Below are positions 1-9,896 of a stretch of DNA of 64,000 nt, in pieces. Under the pieces are notes generated by a model, which saw only the letters and a program-made list of their open reading frames with translations, searched no databases and was not told the origin of the DNA. This DNA comes from Mesostigma viride. Its lineage: Eukaryota > Streptophyta > Mesostigmatophyceae > Mesostigmatales > Mesostigmataceae. The stretch is taken from assembly GCA_009746045.1 (NCBI GenBank), contig RPFO01000276.1, positions 736,477 through 800,476 of the forward strand. The letters are read 5' to 3'. Position 1 is the stretch's first letter. Each line of letters opens with the position of its first letter. The position numbers and the translations under genes were made by a program.

Positions 1-400
1 TCGCAGCCCTGGGTCGCGGCCCGACCCCAATCTCAAACGTGTGTGTGTGGTGGTGGTGGGGGGGGTACACCGCCAGCTTCAGGTTTAACAAGGGGTACCG
101 ACCGATCCAGGGCTCATCGATCGTATGTAGTACGGTAAAATACGGTCCCCGGGTGTACTATGTATAATACGGTAGTACGCTGTATAATACGCAATAGTAC
201 AGTTAACTGGTAAATGGCTTGTTTTTCTGTGTTTTTTGGAGGTACAAAAATATCTGAGCATGTACCACCAGCATGACAAAATACGCGTGTTTCCACATGT
301 AATCTCCAACACGGCATGGCATCAACTAAATAACATCATGCTTGCTGAATATACCTTTATTTACCCTATAATGTTCAATCAAGTGTTTCCACATGTAATA

Positions 401-615
401 GGGTTTTTGGAAATCACACCCGGTGTTGGCAACACCCGATGACAGATGACAATGACGAGAGGCTACGGTACGCGTCGATAAATACGGGTAACGCTTGCGA
501 AAGGAACGGTGTGGGCCCATAAATACGGGTAACGCTTGCAGACGCGGCGGCATAAGCCGGAAACATCGTGATCAGGGACGAAACGAACGGAAAGCGCAGC
601 CTACTGGCTCATACT
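401..615 (+). repeat. Left TIR of the MULE
   Basis: This 215 bp arm pairs with 6622-6836 at roughly 97% identity by eye. Within it the segment ataaatacgggtaacgcttgc occurs twice, near 479 and 520, and the duplication is mirrored in the right arm. Paired internal motifs in a Mutator TIR are plausible transposase-binding sites; that role is inferred. Confidence 0.85.
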
Positions 616-1621
616 TGCGAAACTGTTTGTGGGCCAAGATGGCGGCCTGTGGGCCATACCATGCCAAGGCGGCCGCGTAAAGTGTTTATGAACGATGATT
701 TTGAACGTGGCGTAAAAACGACTTCCTGGCCACCACGCAGTTGCACCCGGTTCTCGGTAGAGCTTGCCGCATCACAGCACTATCGGGTTGAGCCGTCAGA
801 GACTGCTAACGTGTTCAAGGTTTCCTTTGTTGGAGAATGTTCAAATGTGAAGGAGAAGCTTGATCTGTGCTTGGATTCCTGTGGTCAGGCACAAAAGGAA
901 CGTTTGGTTACGACCGGGGAGGACGGCCATGTTTTGGAGTGCACATGCCAATTTCCAGCCTTTGTAGGCCTCCCACGCCGCCATTGTTTAGCCGTTGAGG
1001 TGCATCTTCATCAGTGCAAGCAGGTGCCAATTCAATTGGTGTGCGATAGGTGGAAGCAACCCTAGCCGGACACTATTGAGAGCCAGCTACAATTCCAACA
1101 GATGGTAACTGTACACCCTGAGAACTGTCAGCCGTGATGATGATGTCAACGTGGATGTCGCTCAAGGCACGGAGCCTACGTATACTGACATTCTCGCTCA
1201 CATGAAGGCATGGGCTTCTTTGGCGCATGAGGGTCGTTGTGGCTCGGATTTTCTCAGGCATTGTAAGTCATACTGACAGCAGAAGACACTGCCATAAAGT
1301 CAGGTCAGTCACAATGCGACATTGCCGGGAGGGGATGGAAGTGCTGCTCGCTTGGTAGAAAACCCTTTAGGTCCTCCACCCCGTGGTCGGGGAAAACAAC
1401 CACGTAAACAAAGAGCACACCATCCCAACGAGCCACCCACGTCAAAACGCAAGGTCTCAGCAACTCTTGGTGGAAGCGTTGTCGGTGAGGCTACGGGTAC
1501 TTGGAAGCGGGCCCGGGCCCGATGCGGGTTCGTTGCTTCTCTTGGTCACGGCAACTGCCCTAGCAATGCCGCGTCTGCTCCAAGTGTTGGCAGTGCTTGT
1601 TCGCAACCCCAACTCCCATGA
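568..1621 (+). pseudogene. MULE/FAR1-type transposase, C-terminal SWIM-finger remnant
   Basis: An open frame at 568-1065 ends in a stretch that fits the SWIM zinc finger of MULE and FAR1/FHY3 transposases. It has YRVEPSETANVFKV, then ECTCQFPAF, then GLPRRHCLAV, then a closing VCDRW. In the family the finger is CxC...CxH with GIPCRH; here the third cysteine position reads R (GLPRRH), so metal binding may be lost. In a second frame, 1322-1621 encodes a basic tail (NPLGPPPRGRGKQPRKQR) resembling the family's post-SWIM tail. No DDE domain is seen upstream because the TIR begins there, so the gene is 5'-truncated. A SWIM protein of another origin cannot be excluded, but the position inside a TIR element favours transposase. 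Confidence 0.7.
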
Positions 1622-2706
1622 GCGAATATGAAACTGCAACCTCGATGCACCTTCACGAGGTCAATGCCCTCATGGATCATTTGGAGGTATTTGCTGGCAA
1701 TGTTGCTAGCATGGCAGCGCTTGCTTAGTGCAATAGGGAAGGTGCAACTTCTATGCACCACAGGCTGCCTACATCCTTTCCGGCACATCCATCTTCACGT
1801 TAACAATCCTAAGTGGGACAACATCATTGTATCCTGGCTACATTTCATCTGTGTTTGTTGTAAGTTGGTGCGTTTCCTCGGCCATAAAACTTCGTATCAA
1901 CATTGAACATCTTCTTGCCGTAGTGTAATATGAGTATCTCAAACATATGTGCCGGGCCATTGTCTTGCTCCCGAACATTTTGCGGTGTTTGGCTTTAAGC
2001 ACTATAATGGAATGTTGGAGTTGTGGTGTCCATTGTAGTGCTTGTTGGCTGCCTCCATGATCGTGAGATGTGGCCTTGAATCTCATGTGTGTATTTTCTT
2101 TCAACGATGGACTTGAGTGCTTGGTTTCTTTGCGTTACTTATACATGTGGCGCCAACTCCTCCCAAATGTACAAGGCCACCCCCAGACATGCAACCATGC
2201 CCTTGTTTACACACTTGCAGGTGCGGCGCATGGTGGACGGACCTACGTTGCGCTGCATGCGACATATCTTCTTGCTGCTGCGGCCCGGCTACTATTGCTA
2301 CACTTATCATCAAGGATGTGGCATATCAGTGGTGCCATCATCATAATGCTTGACAATGTTTGAAGCTCAATCAGCCATCATGGTGTGGACAGTAGTCCTT
2401 GTGGCCCTTGCTTGCGATGGAGCCGTGGTGCCACCATCACTTCCCCCGGTGGACATCTGTGCTTCCCATCAGTTCCAACGTTCACTACATGTGTTGAGCC
2501 ACTCATGTTGACGGTGGTTCAAGCATGGTTGAAGCCAGCCTGAAGTGGCTGGTTTGGCATGTGCCGATTTAGTGGCTAGACGAGTAGTGGGCTCTCTTAA
2601 CCCACTCGGGTGCAAAAAGCGAATCTTCACTGGTATAGTTTGACATGTCAGGCTTTGTTGGTGAAAGCTCGTGTAGGCTGTCCAACTGAGTGCATGTGGT
2701 TTCAAT

Positions 2707-3072
2707 GGCCGCCGCCGCCTCCTCCTCCGGGCCGCCGCCGCCTCCTACGGGCCGCTGCCGCCTCCGGGCCGCCGCCGCCGCCTCCTACGGGCCGCTGCCG
2801 CCTCCTGGCCGCCACCGCCTCCTCCGGGCCGCCGCTGCCGCCGCCGCCTCCGGGCCGCCGCCGCCGCCGCCGCCTCCTCCGGGCCGCTGCCGCCTCCGGG
2901 CCGCCGCCGCCTCCTCCGGGCCGCTGCCGCCTCCAAGCCGCCACCGCCTCCTCCGGGCCGCCGCCGCCGCCTCCTCCTTCGGGCCGCCGCTGCCGCCGCC
3001 GGCTCCGGGCTGCTGCCCCCGCCGCCTCCTCTGGGCTGCCACCGCCTTAGCCGGGCCGTCGCCGCCGCTGGC
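2707..3072. repeat. GC-rich CCGCCGCCTCC/GGGCC minisatellite inside the MULE
   Basis: About 365 bp built of irregular 15-21 bp units rich in GCCGCC, CTCC and CGGGCC. It opens long proline/arginine or glycine/alanine frames on both strands, which are compositional artefacts and not genes. It lies between the transposase remnant and the older repeats of the element. Confidence 0.85.
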
Positions 3073-3238
3073 GTTGGGTAGTGCCATGCATTGTGGTACC
3101 AACCCAAGGTTGCTGTGGGAGTTCCCTTGAACCCTGAGTGCCCCCCCTCAGGATAAAATTACTGGATGTTCCCTAGCAACCGCCACCATTAGGGAGGACA
3201 GTCAATACTTGCTGACCCACATTTGCTTGACATGTCAA

Positions 3239-3830
3239 TATGTAACAACCAAATCTGACTTGTTGTTACATCCTGAGTTTTGTAATAGTTTGGGATTTTA
3301 TTTGAGGCCTTTTGGACAAGTATTGAGCTAGTTATGAGGTTTCCCACGTGCAGAGATATTTGGAGACCCTTTGTCAACTGACTTGTTTAGACCCTCATTG
3401 GTCGTGGCCTGATCCACGTGGGGTTATTAGTTGGTCGGTTCTGCCAAGTCTTAAATGATCCTTTAGGACTCCAGTGCTTATCAAGATTCGGTGATTCCAC
3501 GTCTGGATTCTGCCAGGCTGGTTTGTGTGCTCTTCTGTTACGTGTCTAGTTAGAGGGACGAAAGAATCTTACCTTGTGATGCTGTAACCTGATTGGTCCA
3601 TTTCAGGCTAACGGTGGAGCATGCTGGACATGCACGTTGATATTAGGACGTATGGGTTGCCATTGCTGGAACGTTTGTTGTGATCTAATCTAACATGGTA
3701 TAATAAGGTTCGCATTATTCATCCATCCTCAAAGCCTCTTGCTCGTTGACCACTTTCAGTTCCACAGAAGTAGTAAAGGATATTACTTGTCTAACTTACT
3801 GAGATAACTAGACACAAATCACACAATTAT
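3239..3830 (+). repeat. Possible degenerate solo LTR
   Basis: The segment begins TGTAACAACC and contains a CCAAT-like gattggtcc near 3591, a TATA-like tataataagg near 3700 and an A/T-rich end near 3830. This is the layout expected of an LTR. No clean target duplication and no second copy were found in the window, so this is a weak call. It lies inside the MULE. Confidence 0.25.
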
Positions 3831-3863
3831 CAAGGAGACAATTATATTTCTTGATCAACGCAT

Positions 3864-3904
3864 CTCTCGATTTCTGGCCTGCGCATGCGCTGGTTGTCTC
3901 CTTG
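3864..3904 (+). mobile_element. 41 bp 3'-end insertion of the CTCCTTG retroposon family, 20 bp TSD
   Basis: The 41 bp segment contains gatttctggcctgcgc, then ctggttgtctccttg. It is flanked by a perfect 20 bp direct duplication (3844-3863 and 3905-3924). The same 3' end (TGGTTGTCTCCTTG) terminates other copies at 4332, 7390, 20441 and 43596. This looks like an extremely 5'-truncated retroposon insertion. Confidence 0.55.
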
Positions 3905-4056
3905 ATATTTCTTGATCAACGCATTGCGGTCCAATGTGGTGTGAGCAATTGTTTGTAAAGCCGCGGTATTCTGATCAGGCACTCCGCAAAGGTGAAAACC
4001 ATTTGCGTTCAGTGCCGGGCCGCGGAAAACGCGGAAAAACGCGATCTGCAAATGAA

Positions 4057-4113
4057 TCCGACCGGAATCGAACTGGGGACCTCTCGCACCAATTTTGCTG
4101 ACTATAGGACGGA
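4057..4113 (-). pseudogene. tRNA-like remnant, possible SINE head
   Basis: Read on the minus strand, this 57-base segment has a perfect pol III B-box (AGTTCGATTCC, 4064-4074). It also has a D-arm-like TATAGTC and acceptor strands TCCGTCC and GGTCGGA that pair at 6 of 7 positions. The anticodon arm is missing, so it cannot be a working tRNA. Either a decayed tRNA-derived SINE head or a tRNA pseudogene would fit. Confidence 0.35.
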
Positions 4114-4271
4114 CGTCTCCGGTTACCATGGCATCGCCAATTTACACCTACAGTCATCCGCAAAAGTTCTCCTGTCCGGGGAGTGATGCAAGCCGCGGTA
4201 TGATTGTGTGCACGAGTTTAATTCATCAACCCCGATGGATTCGATTGACTAGATTAAGTGAAGATATAACG

Positions 4272-4332
4272 GTGCTCGAGCTACCATGGTCCGGATTCTC
4301 CCGATTTCTGGCCTGCGCTGGTTGTTTCCTTG
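4272..4332 (+). mobile_element. CTCCTTG-family short retroposon copy
   Basis: Shares the block gctcgagctaccatggtccg and the following TTCTCCCGATTTCTGGCC and TGCGCTGGTTG segments with copies ending at 20441 and 43596. It ends in the variant tttccttg. No clear target duplication was found here. Confidence 0.5.
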
Positions 4333-4584
4333 AGATCCTCCATGATGGTTCATGCCTCCTAAACAAGCACAGGCACCCAGGGGGGGCTTGAGGAGAGGGC
4401 CTAGAAGGCCTGCATGACATATGGGGTGGAAGGTATGTGGCTAGGCTATGGCTAGGGTACACATGGCCTCTCAGCAGGGAGTAACTCCCTGCATGGGCAA
4501 AGCATGACTCGAAATTGCTACGGCTATTGCAAGGGCGGGTGTGGGCCCGTCACGTAGGCATACATGGCCACGTCACTAAGCTTT

Positions 4585-4995
4585 CTAGTCTACACTACTG
4601 CTATATATTCCCTTGGCTGGGGTGGCTGGGGTGGCTGGGGCGGCAGGGGTCGCCTGCCAGGGCTTGTGGGCGACGTAGATGTCCGCCCCCTTCCAGTAGA
4701 CCGGCTTCTGCCCCGCCGTCTGCCGAAGCTGGAGGTAGGTCGGCCATAACTCCCGTCGCCGTTGTTGCTGCGTCAAGGTCAAGTCGTCGTCCAGCGTGTA
4801 GGCGGTCCCCCCAAGCCGCTTGCGACACTTGAGGAACTCCATCTTATCCGCCATGGTGTCAAAGGTGAGGAGCAAGGGGGAGGGGCCGGCCTTACCCCGC
4901 GAGCGGGGAAGGCGGGTCACCCCCCGCGGCTTGCCCTTACCAGTGATAGCCATGGGGGCAAGGATTTTGTTCTCAAACGCCATGGCAAGGGTCTC
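4585..4995 (-). pseudogene. LINE ORF1-like protein, C-terminal fragment
   Basis: The minus-strand frame encodes [15 protein letters not shown], then [15 protein letters not shown], then [11 protein letters not shown] and [10 protein letters not shown]. The same signature (fold end, LDDDLT..QQ..RR.LWP.YL, then YW+G) appears in the ORF1-only element at 25266-25673 and in the fragment at 46145-46355. It therefore belongs to an L1-like ORF1 nucleic-acid-binding domain. The coding sequence is interrupted upstream by a 343 bp GGAT array. Flanking sequence at about 4380-4584 resembles the region between ORF1 and the tail in the copy at 45706-46372. Non-functional. Confidence 0.65.
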
Positions 4996-5338
4996 GGATG
5001 GATGGATGGATGGATGGATGGATGGATGGATGGATGGATGGATGGATGGATGGATGGATGGATGGATGGATGGATGGATGGATGGATGGATGGATGGATG
5101 GATGGATGGATGGATGGATGGATGGATGGATGGATGGATGGATGGATGGATGGATGGATGGATGGATGGATGGATGGATGGATGGATGGATGGATGGATG
5201 GATGGATGGATGGATGGATGGATGGATGGATGGATGGATGGATGGATGGATGGATGGATGGATGGATGGATGGATGGATGGATGGATGGATGGATGGATA
5301 GATGGATGGATGGATGGATGGATGGATGGATGGATGGG
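4996..5338. repeat. (GGAT)n microsatellite, about 86 units
   Basis: An almost perfect tetranucleotide tract with one GGATAGAT variant near 5296-5303. It abuts a LINE ORF1 fragment and gives long HPSI or GWMD frames on both strands, which are repeat artefacts. Confidence 0.97.
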
Positions 5339-5615
5339 TGCACACAATCCCACCCGTCTATTCTATCTAGTAACAAACAATCCTACTAGTCTATCTTATC
5401 TAGCTAGAGTGTGCCAGACCCTAGGAATCTTGCCTAGATATATACTCACTAGTAGATATGCTCTAGTTGTCTCACATCATTGTCTCACTTAATAATTAAT
5501 ATGTGTGAATGCACGTAGTTTCACAATAATGACCAACTATAGTGGCCGGGAGTACCTGTTCACGTTCCCCGTTGAGGGCTTATATATATCGTCGAGGCAA
5601 GAAGCAACCATTTAT

Positions 5616-5651
5616 CAAGGAGACAATGCAACAACCAGCGCAGTCCAGATA
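5616..5651 (-). mobile_element. CTCCTTG-family short insertion, minus orientation
   Basis: A 36 bp segment starting caaggagacaa and containing accagcgcag (the reverse of the family 3' end), flanked by atttat at 5610-5615 and 5652-5657. It carries an internal 6 bp difference (tgcaac) from other copies. Weak but consistent with the other insertions of this family. Confidence 0.4.
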
Positions 5652-5657
5652 ATTTAT

Positions 5658-6621
5658 ACCAAGTCCTCAATTTGCATGATTTTTCAATTGCTCCTTATCC
5701 AATTACAATTTACAACACATACGCATGAATCATAGAGCTTTGTGTGCTACAACGCAGACAGTTCTGGCGCTCCCGGTCGTCATCTTGCCGACACCGGGCC
5801 ACTGCGGTCGTCACCCGGCACCCCTCACCCGACCCCACTGCACAGCACAAACCTGCTTCCTAGAATTGGCCTGCAGCCGAGAAGGGCGCCAATGCCGTGT
5901 AGAAACTCATGATGTGAACGGCATGTGGTCAGTGGTCACAAGCGCCAAGGACACCTAGTGGCCTTTACCTGCCCCAAACCACAACATCCCAAGCATGCCT
6001 TTATCTGCGGAGCAGCTGATCCTGAAGTGGCCATCCCGCCCTTACGACACATAACACCGACCATGCCACCATGGGACCTGCGTCCTGCAATAAAATATTT
6101 GCCTTGATATCGTCGTCTTGTGCCCGCACGTCCATGGAGGTTGAAATTACTTATTAACATGCAAATATAATCAATGAGGCATGAAAATTGTTGCGCACAA
6201 CCCGCCGGATTCCCTCCACAGCACAGCCGAAGGAACCAATCTAACAGCCCTGTTTTCTTGACTAGTTTGTCATACTAGCTAGCACCGCAACGCAATACTA
6301 ATTCGGCCGTTGATTGACATTTCCCCAGCCTACTTGACTGGCACAGATGCCGCTAAATTCTTTCGGTCCGTCAATTCCTTTGGTGTGGAGTTGAATTTAT
6401 TGTACTAGGCCAAAAGTCCCCCAGCGGCTCGCGCCCTGGCCATGGTGAAATTGGTGATGGACTTAGAAGTTTTCTGCCTTCCATCCTGCGGCGAGGCTCC
6501 GCTTGGCAGTTGACGCGCCAGCATTTTCTTCTGTCATTTGTACTTACGCACCATAAGTTTACGCGCCGGGGCGCGTGCGATCGACACAGTTCGCACAGGC
6601 ATTTGCGTCGGCGCCCTCAGT
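5658..6621. other. MULE interior next to the right TIR, no gene recognised
   Basis: Only short, low-quality frames occur here and none shows a recognisable motif. The base composition is mixed and no tandem structure was seen. Confidence 0.5.
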
Positions 6622-6836
6622 AGTATGAGCCAGTAGGCTGCGCTTTCCGTTCGTTTCGTCCCTGATCACAACGTTTCCGGCTCATGCCGCCGCGTCTGCA
6701 AGCGTTACCCGTATTTATCGGCCCACACCGTTCCTTTCGCAAGCGTTACCCGTATTTATCGACGCGTACCGTAGCCTCTCGTCATTGTCATCTGTCATCG
6801 GGTGTTGCCAACACCGGGTGTGATTTCCAAAAACCC
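6622..6836 (-). repeat. Right TIR of the MULE
   Basis: Inverted partner of 401-615. The outermost CCAAAAACCC ends at 6836 and is followed directly by the second copy of the 9 bp target duplication (6837-6845). The few differences from the left arm lie near the middle of the arm. Confidence 0.85.
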
Positions 6837-6872
6837 CATGTAATAATTCCAACACGGCATGGCATCAACTGA

Positions 6873-7181
6873 TGCCTAGCTTTATTTAATTATGCAGTGC
6901 CCATGCAGGGAGTAACTCTCTGCTGAGACGCCATGCCCTAGCTTTTTGTATAGCTATGCTGATCTTCCCCCCCATGACAGGCTCCCCCTTCGCTGGGCAT
7001 AGCTTGAAGATCATGGGGATGCAAGTGCCCTGGTGCACCTAGAGCAAGGGTCCTTTACATCCCCACCCTTGCAGGAAGTAGCTTAGGATGTATGATAGGC
7101 CATATGCCCTCCTCTCAAGGGCTATGTGCTACATATACTCCCATTACGGAGTTATGTTACAATTCAATTCAATTCAATTCA
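6873..7181 (+). mobile_element. 5'-truncated LINE 3' end with (AATTC)n tail and 14 bp TSD
   Basis: The flanks duplicate atggcatcaactga at 6859-6872 and 7182-7195. The insert ends in the sequence ctatgtgctacatatactcc, then a GGAG-type stem and a short (AATTC)n tail. Nearly the same approximately 300 bp occurs inverted at 45706-46015. A 14 bp TSD plus a fixed 3' end with a short tandem tail is the signature of LINE target-primed reverse transcription. Confidence 0.8.
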
Positions 7182-7358
7182 ATGGCATCAACTGAATATA
7201 ATAAGCCACCGTCATTATCATGCTTGCTGAATAAACCTTCATTTACCCTAATGTTCAATCGAGTGTTAACGTCAATAGTGAAACCTAAACATGGCATGAT
7301 GGCCCACACACACACAAGTATCAACGTGCATCTGCTAATATCAAGACCATAAAGGATC

Positions 7359-7390
7359 GGGATTTCTGGCCTGCGCTGGTTGTCTCCTTG
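7359..7390 (+). mobile_element. CTCCTTG-family 3'-end fragment
   Basis: Contains gatttctggcctgcgctgg followed by ttgtctccttg. The flanking sequence on both sides is similar (ataaaggat / ataaataggat), which may be an imperfect target duplication. Confidence 0.45.
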
Positions 7391-7399
7391 ATAAATAGG

Positions 7400-8170
7400 A
7401 TGGTCAGTGCTGGATTTGATTGTCATCCCATTTGAAAAATTGCACATACATGACTCCATCCATGGCCAATGATACATTATCGGAAGGCCCCTTGCTCTGC
7501 GATGCGGTGGACCCAGCTCGATCCGGCCGGTGTTGCTAGTGCTATAGCACGGGCACACTTCCACCATGTTCGTGCATCACTCTCCTCGATCTCGATCTGG
7601 CTCCTCATTCATCAGACCTTCCCTACGCAGGTCCCGGACCTCGGCCGCCATCTCTACTCGAGCAGCATCCTGCCGTCGCCGCGTCTTGGCCTCCTTCTCC
7701 ACCTCCTCCTGCAGCAGCCTGACACGAAACGCCTTTGGCGGATTCGTGCATTTGCTCACCCCATTGAAGGTTGCATATTGGCCACCCATGCTGTCGCCTA
7801 CCGTGCAGAAGCCTCCCCCCTTGGCCCCATGCGCTGTCTAAATGCATATCCACTGCAATTACCATGCGGGCAAAGACCAATTATAATTCAGGGAACCAAA
7901 TAACATGGATAATTCAGGGAACCAAATAACATGGCTCTATGCCTCCCTAGCATAGTCAAACAAGATCAGCCAAGCTCATTAGGCCTCCCTTTTCACCCCC
8001 CGGCCCTCGCGAGCAGCCTCAACGCGAGCGACAAAGAAGGGAGGGGCCATGAAGAAATAAGCGCACAGGCTGCGCTGTCCAAAGGGAAAAAAAATGGGGT
8101 GATACCCCCCCCCCCAGCCCTCAGCTGGGTGCAAGAGGAAAACCATGCTTTTCAAGGATCAGCAACAACC
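7400..8170. other. Intergenic sequence, no gene recognised
   Basis: Overlapping frames are present on both strands around 7470-7900 but none shows a recognisable domain. A short direct repeat (ataattcagggaaccaaataacatgg) occurs twice at about 7871-7932. Confidence 0.4.
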
Positions 8171-8174
8171 TTAA

Positions 8175-9892
8175 CTCGTCGTCTGTCCCTGGTCCTCTAC
8201 GGAGGACTGAGTTGAACTCAGTCCTCTCTAGAGGACCGAGTTTTTGGGTTTCGTAGAAAATTCGCCCCGGTCAGAATGTTTGACAAAAAAATTCTCTCAA
8301 AATTTATTCAAATACTACGTGAAAAGATCTTTCTTGGACATATTTTGGGGATTTTTTTGGATTTGGTATGAGCGGCTAAATGTACGGTCAAAGTACAGGT
8401 GGTAAGGGTACTTTTCCACGTGAAACGCGAGTTCCGGAAATGCACGACCTAGCCATGGCGGCTCGCGCCCATGCATGCAGTTTACGTTTGCGGACGAGTT
8501 AGCCGTCCAAACTCAGTAAATAGATTTAACATGCCCTAAAGATGATATAAATCAATTTTTAGCTCGCGGGGATGCGATTTACCCGGTGTCGGCACTGTTC
8601 TTGCTGGAAAAAACTGCGATAAGGCAGGTCGACGGAATTGATTACTGCGCTTGCTTTCCGGCGCAATTTCAATGGCTGATAGGTTTCTTTCTACATTTTA
8701 ACATGAATTGTATTAGAATATATTGAGTGACAGTATAGATTTGATGATCTCGAACATTCTGTCACGTCATGGTCTATGTGCCGCAAAGTGCCACTTTTGC
8801 GGGCACCGCCTGGGCCAAGGTAACGCCAGCCGTGCCAGGTAAAGCCGGATAATCGTTGCCTCTTCGTTCCTTGATGTTCGTACATGAGTTTAAGCTTGCG
8901 AGGCGTTGTCAGGTTCAAGTCTTGATGCTCTTTCTTGACCGTTGCCTGCCCCTCTCTAAAACCCCCTTTTCAGATGATGTTAGCAGGCATTTGCCTTAAC
9001 CCAGTGTAGTTGTGCAGGGTTTTAGGAGCTGTGCAGGTTTAAACACCTTCATAGATGTTAGTTATTCTTTTGCTACGTTCATACTGCATGATTGTGTGGC
9101 CACGGGCTGCGTCAAGGGTGCATTCAAGCTTTTACGGGTGAGTGAAAAGTCTTGGTGACAAACCACTGCCATCATGTGCCAGCAACTATGTTGGCCACAT
9201 CATGGCAAGGCAAAACAGTTATAGCCATATCTATTGTTGTTTGAAACAATGGAAATATGCTTAACCTACCCATTATATTGGTGGTTGACACTTATAACAT
9301 AACCCTTTGTTGGTAGGTATCCAAGCCCATTCCCTACATGCATGCATAGGCTCTCTGTACATGATAAGGTATGATATACCTGAAGTATGATGATGCAAGT
9401 GTGTTGTCCTGTAATGCTTGAAGGGAAATGAGTTGATTGGGATGGTTGGTGGCCACGGTGATGTAGTATGACCGCACTTACATGCTAGCAAAGTTAGCAA
9501 AAGCCCCATTCCTCTCCTGAGGACTGAGAGTTTTTTAATTGTTTCAGGCAGTTGCAGTGGCCAAATGGAGCCCAGTTTTTTGCCACGCTTCAAGAACTAT
9601 GTTGTTTACATGCCTATATTTTTTCTTCATGCACCAGGATTTGATTGAATTTTTCCCACTCGTTCTTATCCCAAAAAATGCAAATTCGCGAGGGGCGCCC
9701 AACGTCCGTGTAATTTTCAGGTGTTCGGGTCAAGTTTTCACATATGCAGTATTTTTGCCAACAAAATGATATCTAGTACACCCCAGATCCACATCAAAAC
9801 ATTTGGGATGGACCCCCCACCTAGTCGCTACACGCGGTTGAAAATTGTCAACTCAGTCCTCCTGTGAGGACTGAGTTGGGACAGACGACGAG
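8175..9892. mobile_element. TTAA-flanked non-autonomous DNA element, copy A (piggyBac-like)
   Basis: Ends are CTCGTCGTCTGTCCC and its perfect inverse GGGACAGACGACGAG. Both are immediately flanked by TTAA (8171-8174 and 9893-9896), the target duplication used by piggyBac-type transposases. Just inside each end are palindromic GAGGACTGAGTT/AACTCAGTCCTC sites. The interior has no credible ORF. About 8370-9210 is clearly related to 22080-22890 of the second TTAA element, although the two elements have unrelated termini. Superfamily assignment rests on TTAA and TIRs only. Confidence 0.7.
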
Positions 9893-9896
9893 TTAA

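Larger units (their letters stand above)
401..6836 (+). mobile_element. Mutator-like DNA transposon (MULE), 6.4 kb, TIRs plus 9 bp TSD
   Basis: The two ends are near-identical inverted copies: 401-615 matches the reverse complement of 6622-6836. The outermost bases are GGGTTTTTGG and CCAAAAACCC. Immediately outside, catgtaata occurs at 392-400 and again at 6837-6845, a perfect 9 bp target-site duplication. Long TIRs plus a 9 bp TSD are the hallmark of the Mutator superfamily, and the interior carries a SWIM-type transposase end. Only the C-terminal part of the transposase is visible; the DDE catalytic region was not found, so the copy is probably non-autonomous. The rest of the interior (about 1.6-6.6 kb) is unrelated GC-rich repeat and LINE debris, which could be captured sequence or later nested insertions. 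The boundaries are strongly supported; activity is inferred to be lost. Confidence 0.88.

Noticed and set aside
2070-2353. Cysteine-rich frame after the MULE transposase remnant
   Set aside because: Cysteine spacing fits no zinc finger, and three frames overlap with equal openness.
4762-5492. HPSI and GWMD repeat proteins
   Set aside because: Translation of the GGAT tetranucleotide tract in all frames.
6368-6381. ccgtcaattccttt, the universal small-subunit rRNA primer site
   Set aside because: Only 14 bases match; the flanking sequence does not continue as rRNA on either strand, so chance or a tiny relic is more likely than an rRNA gene.
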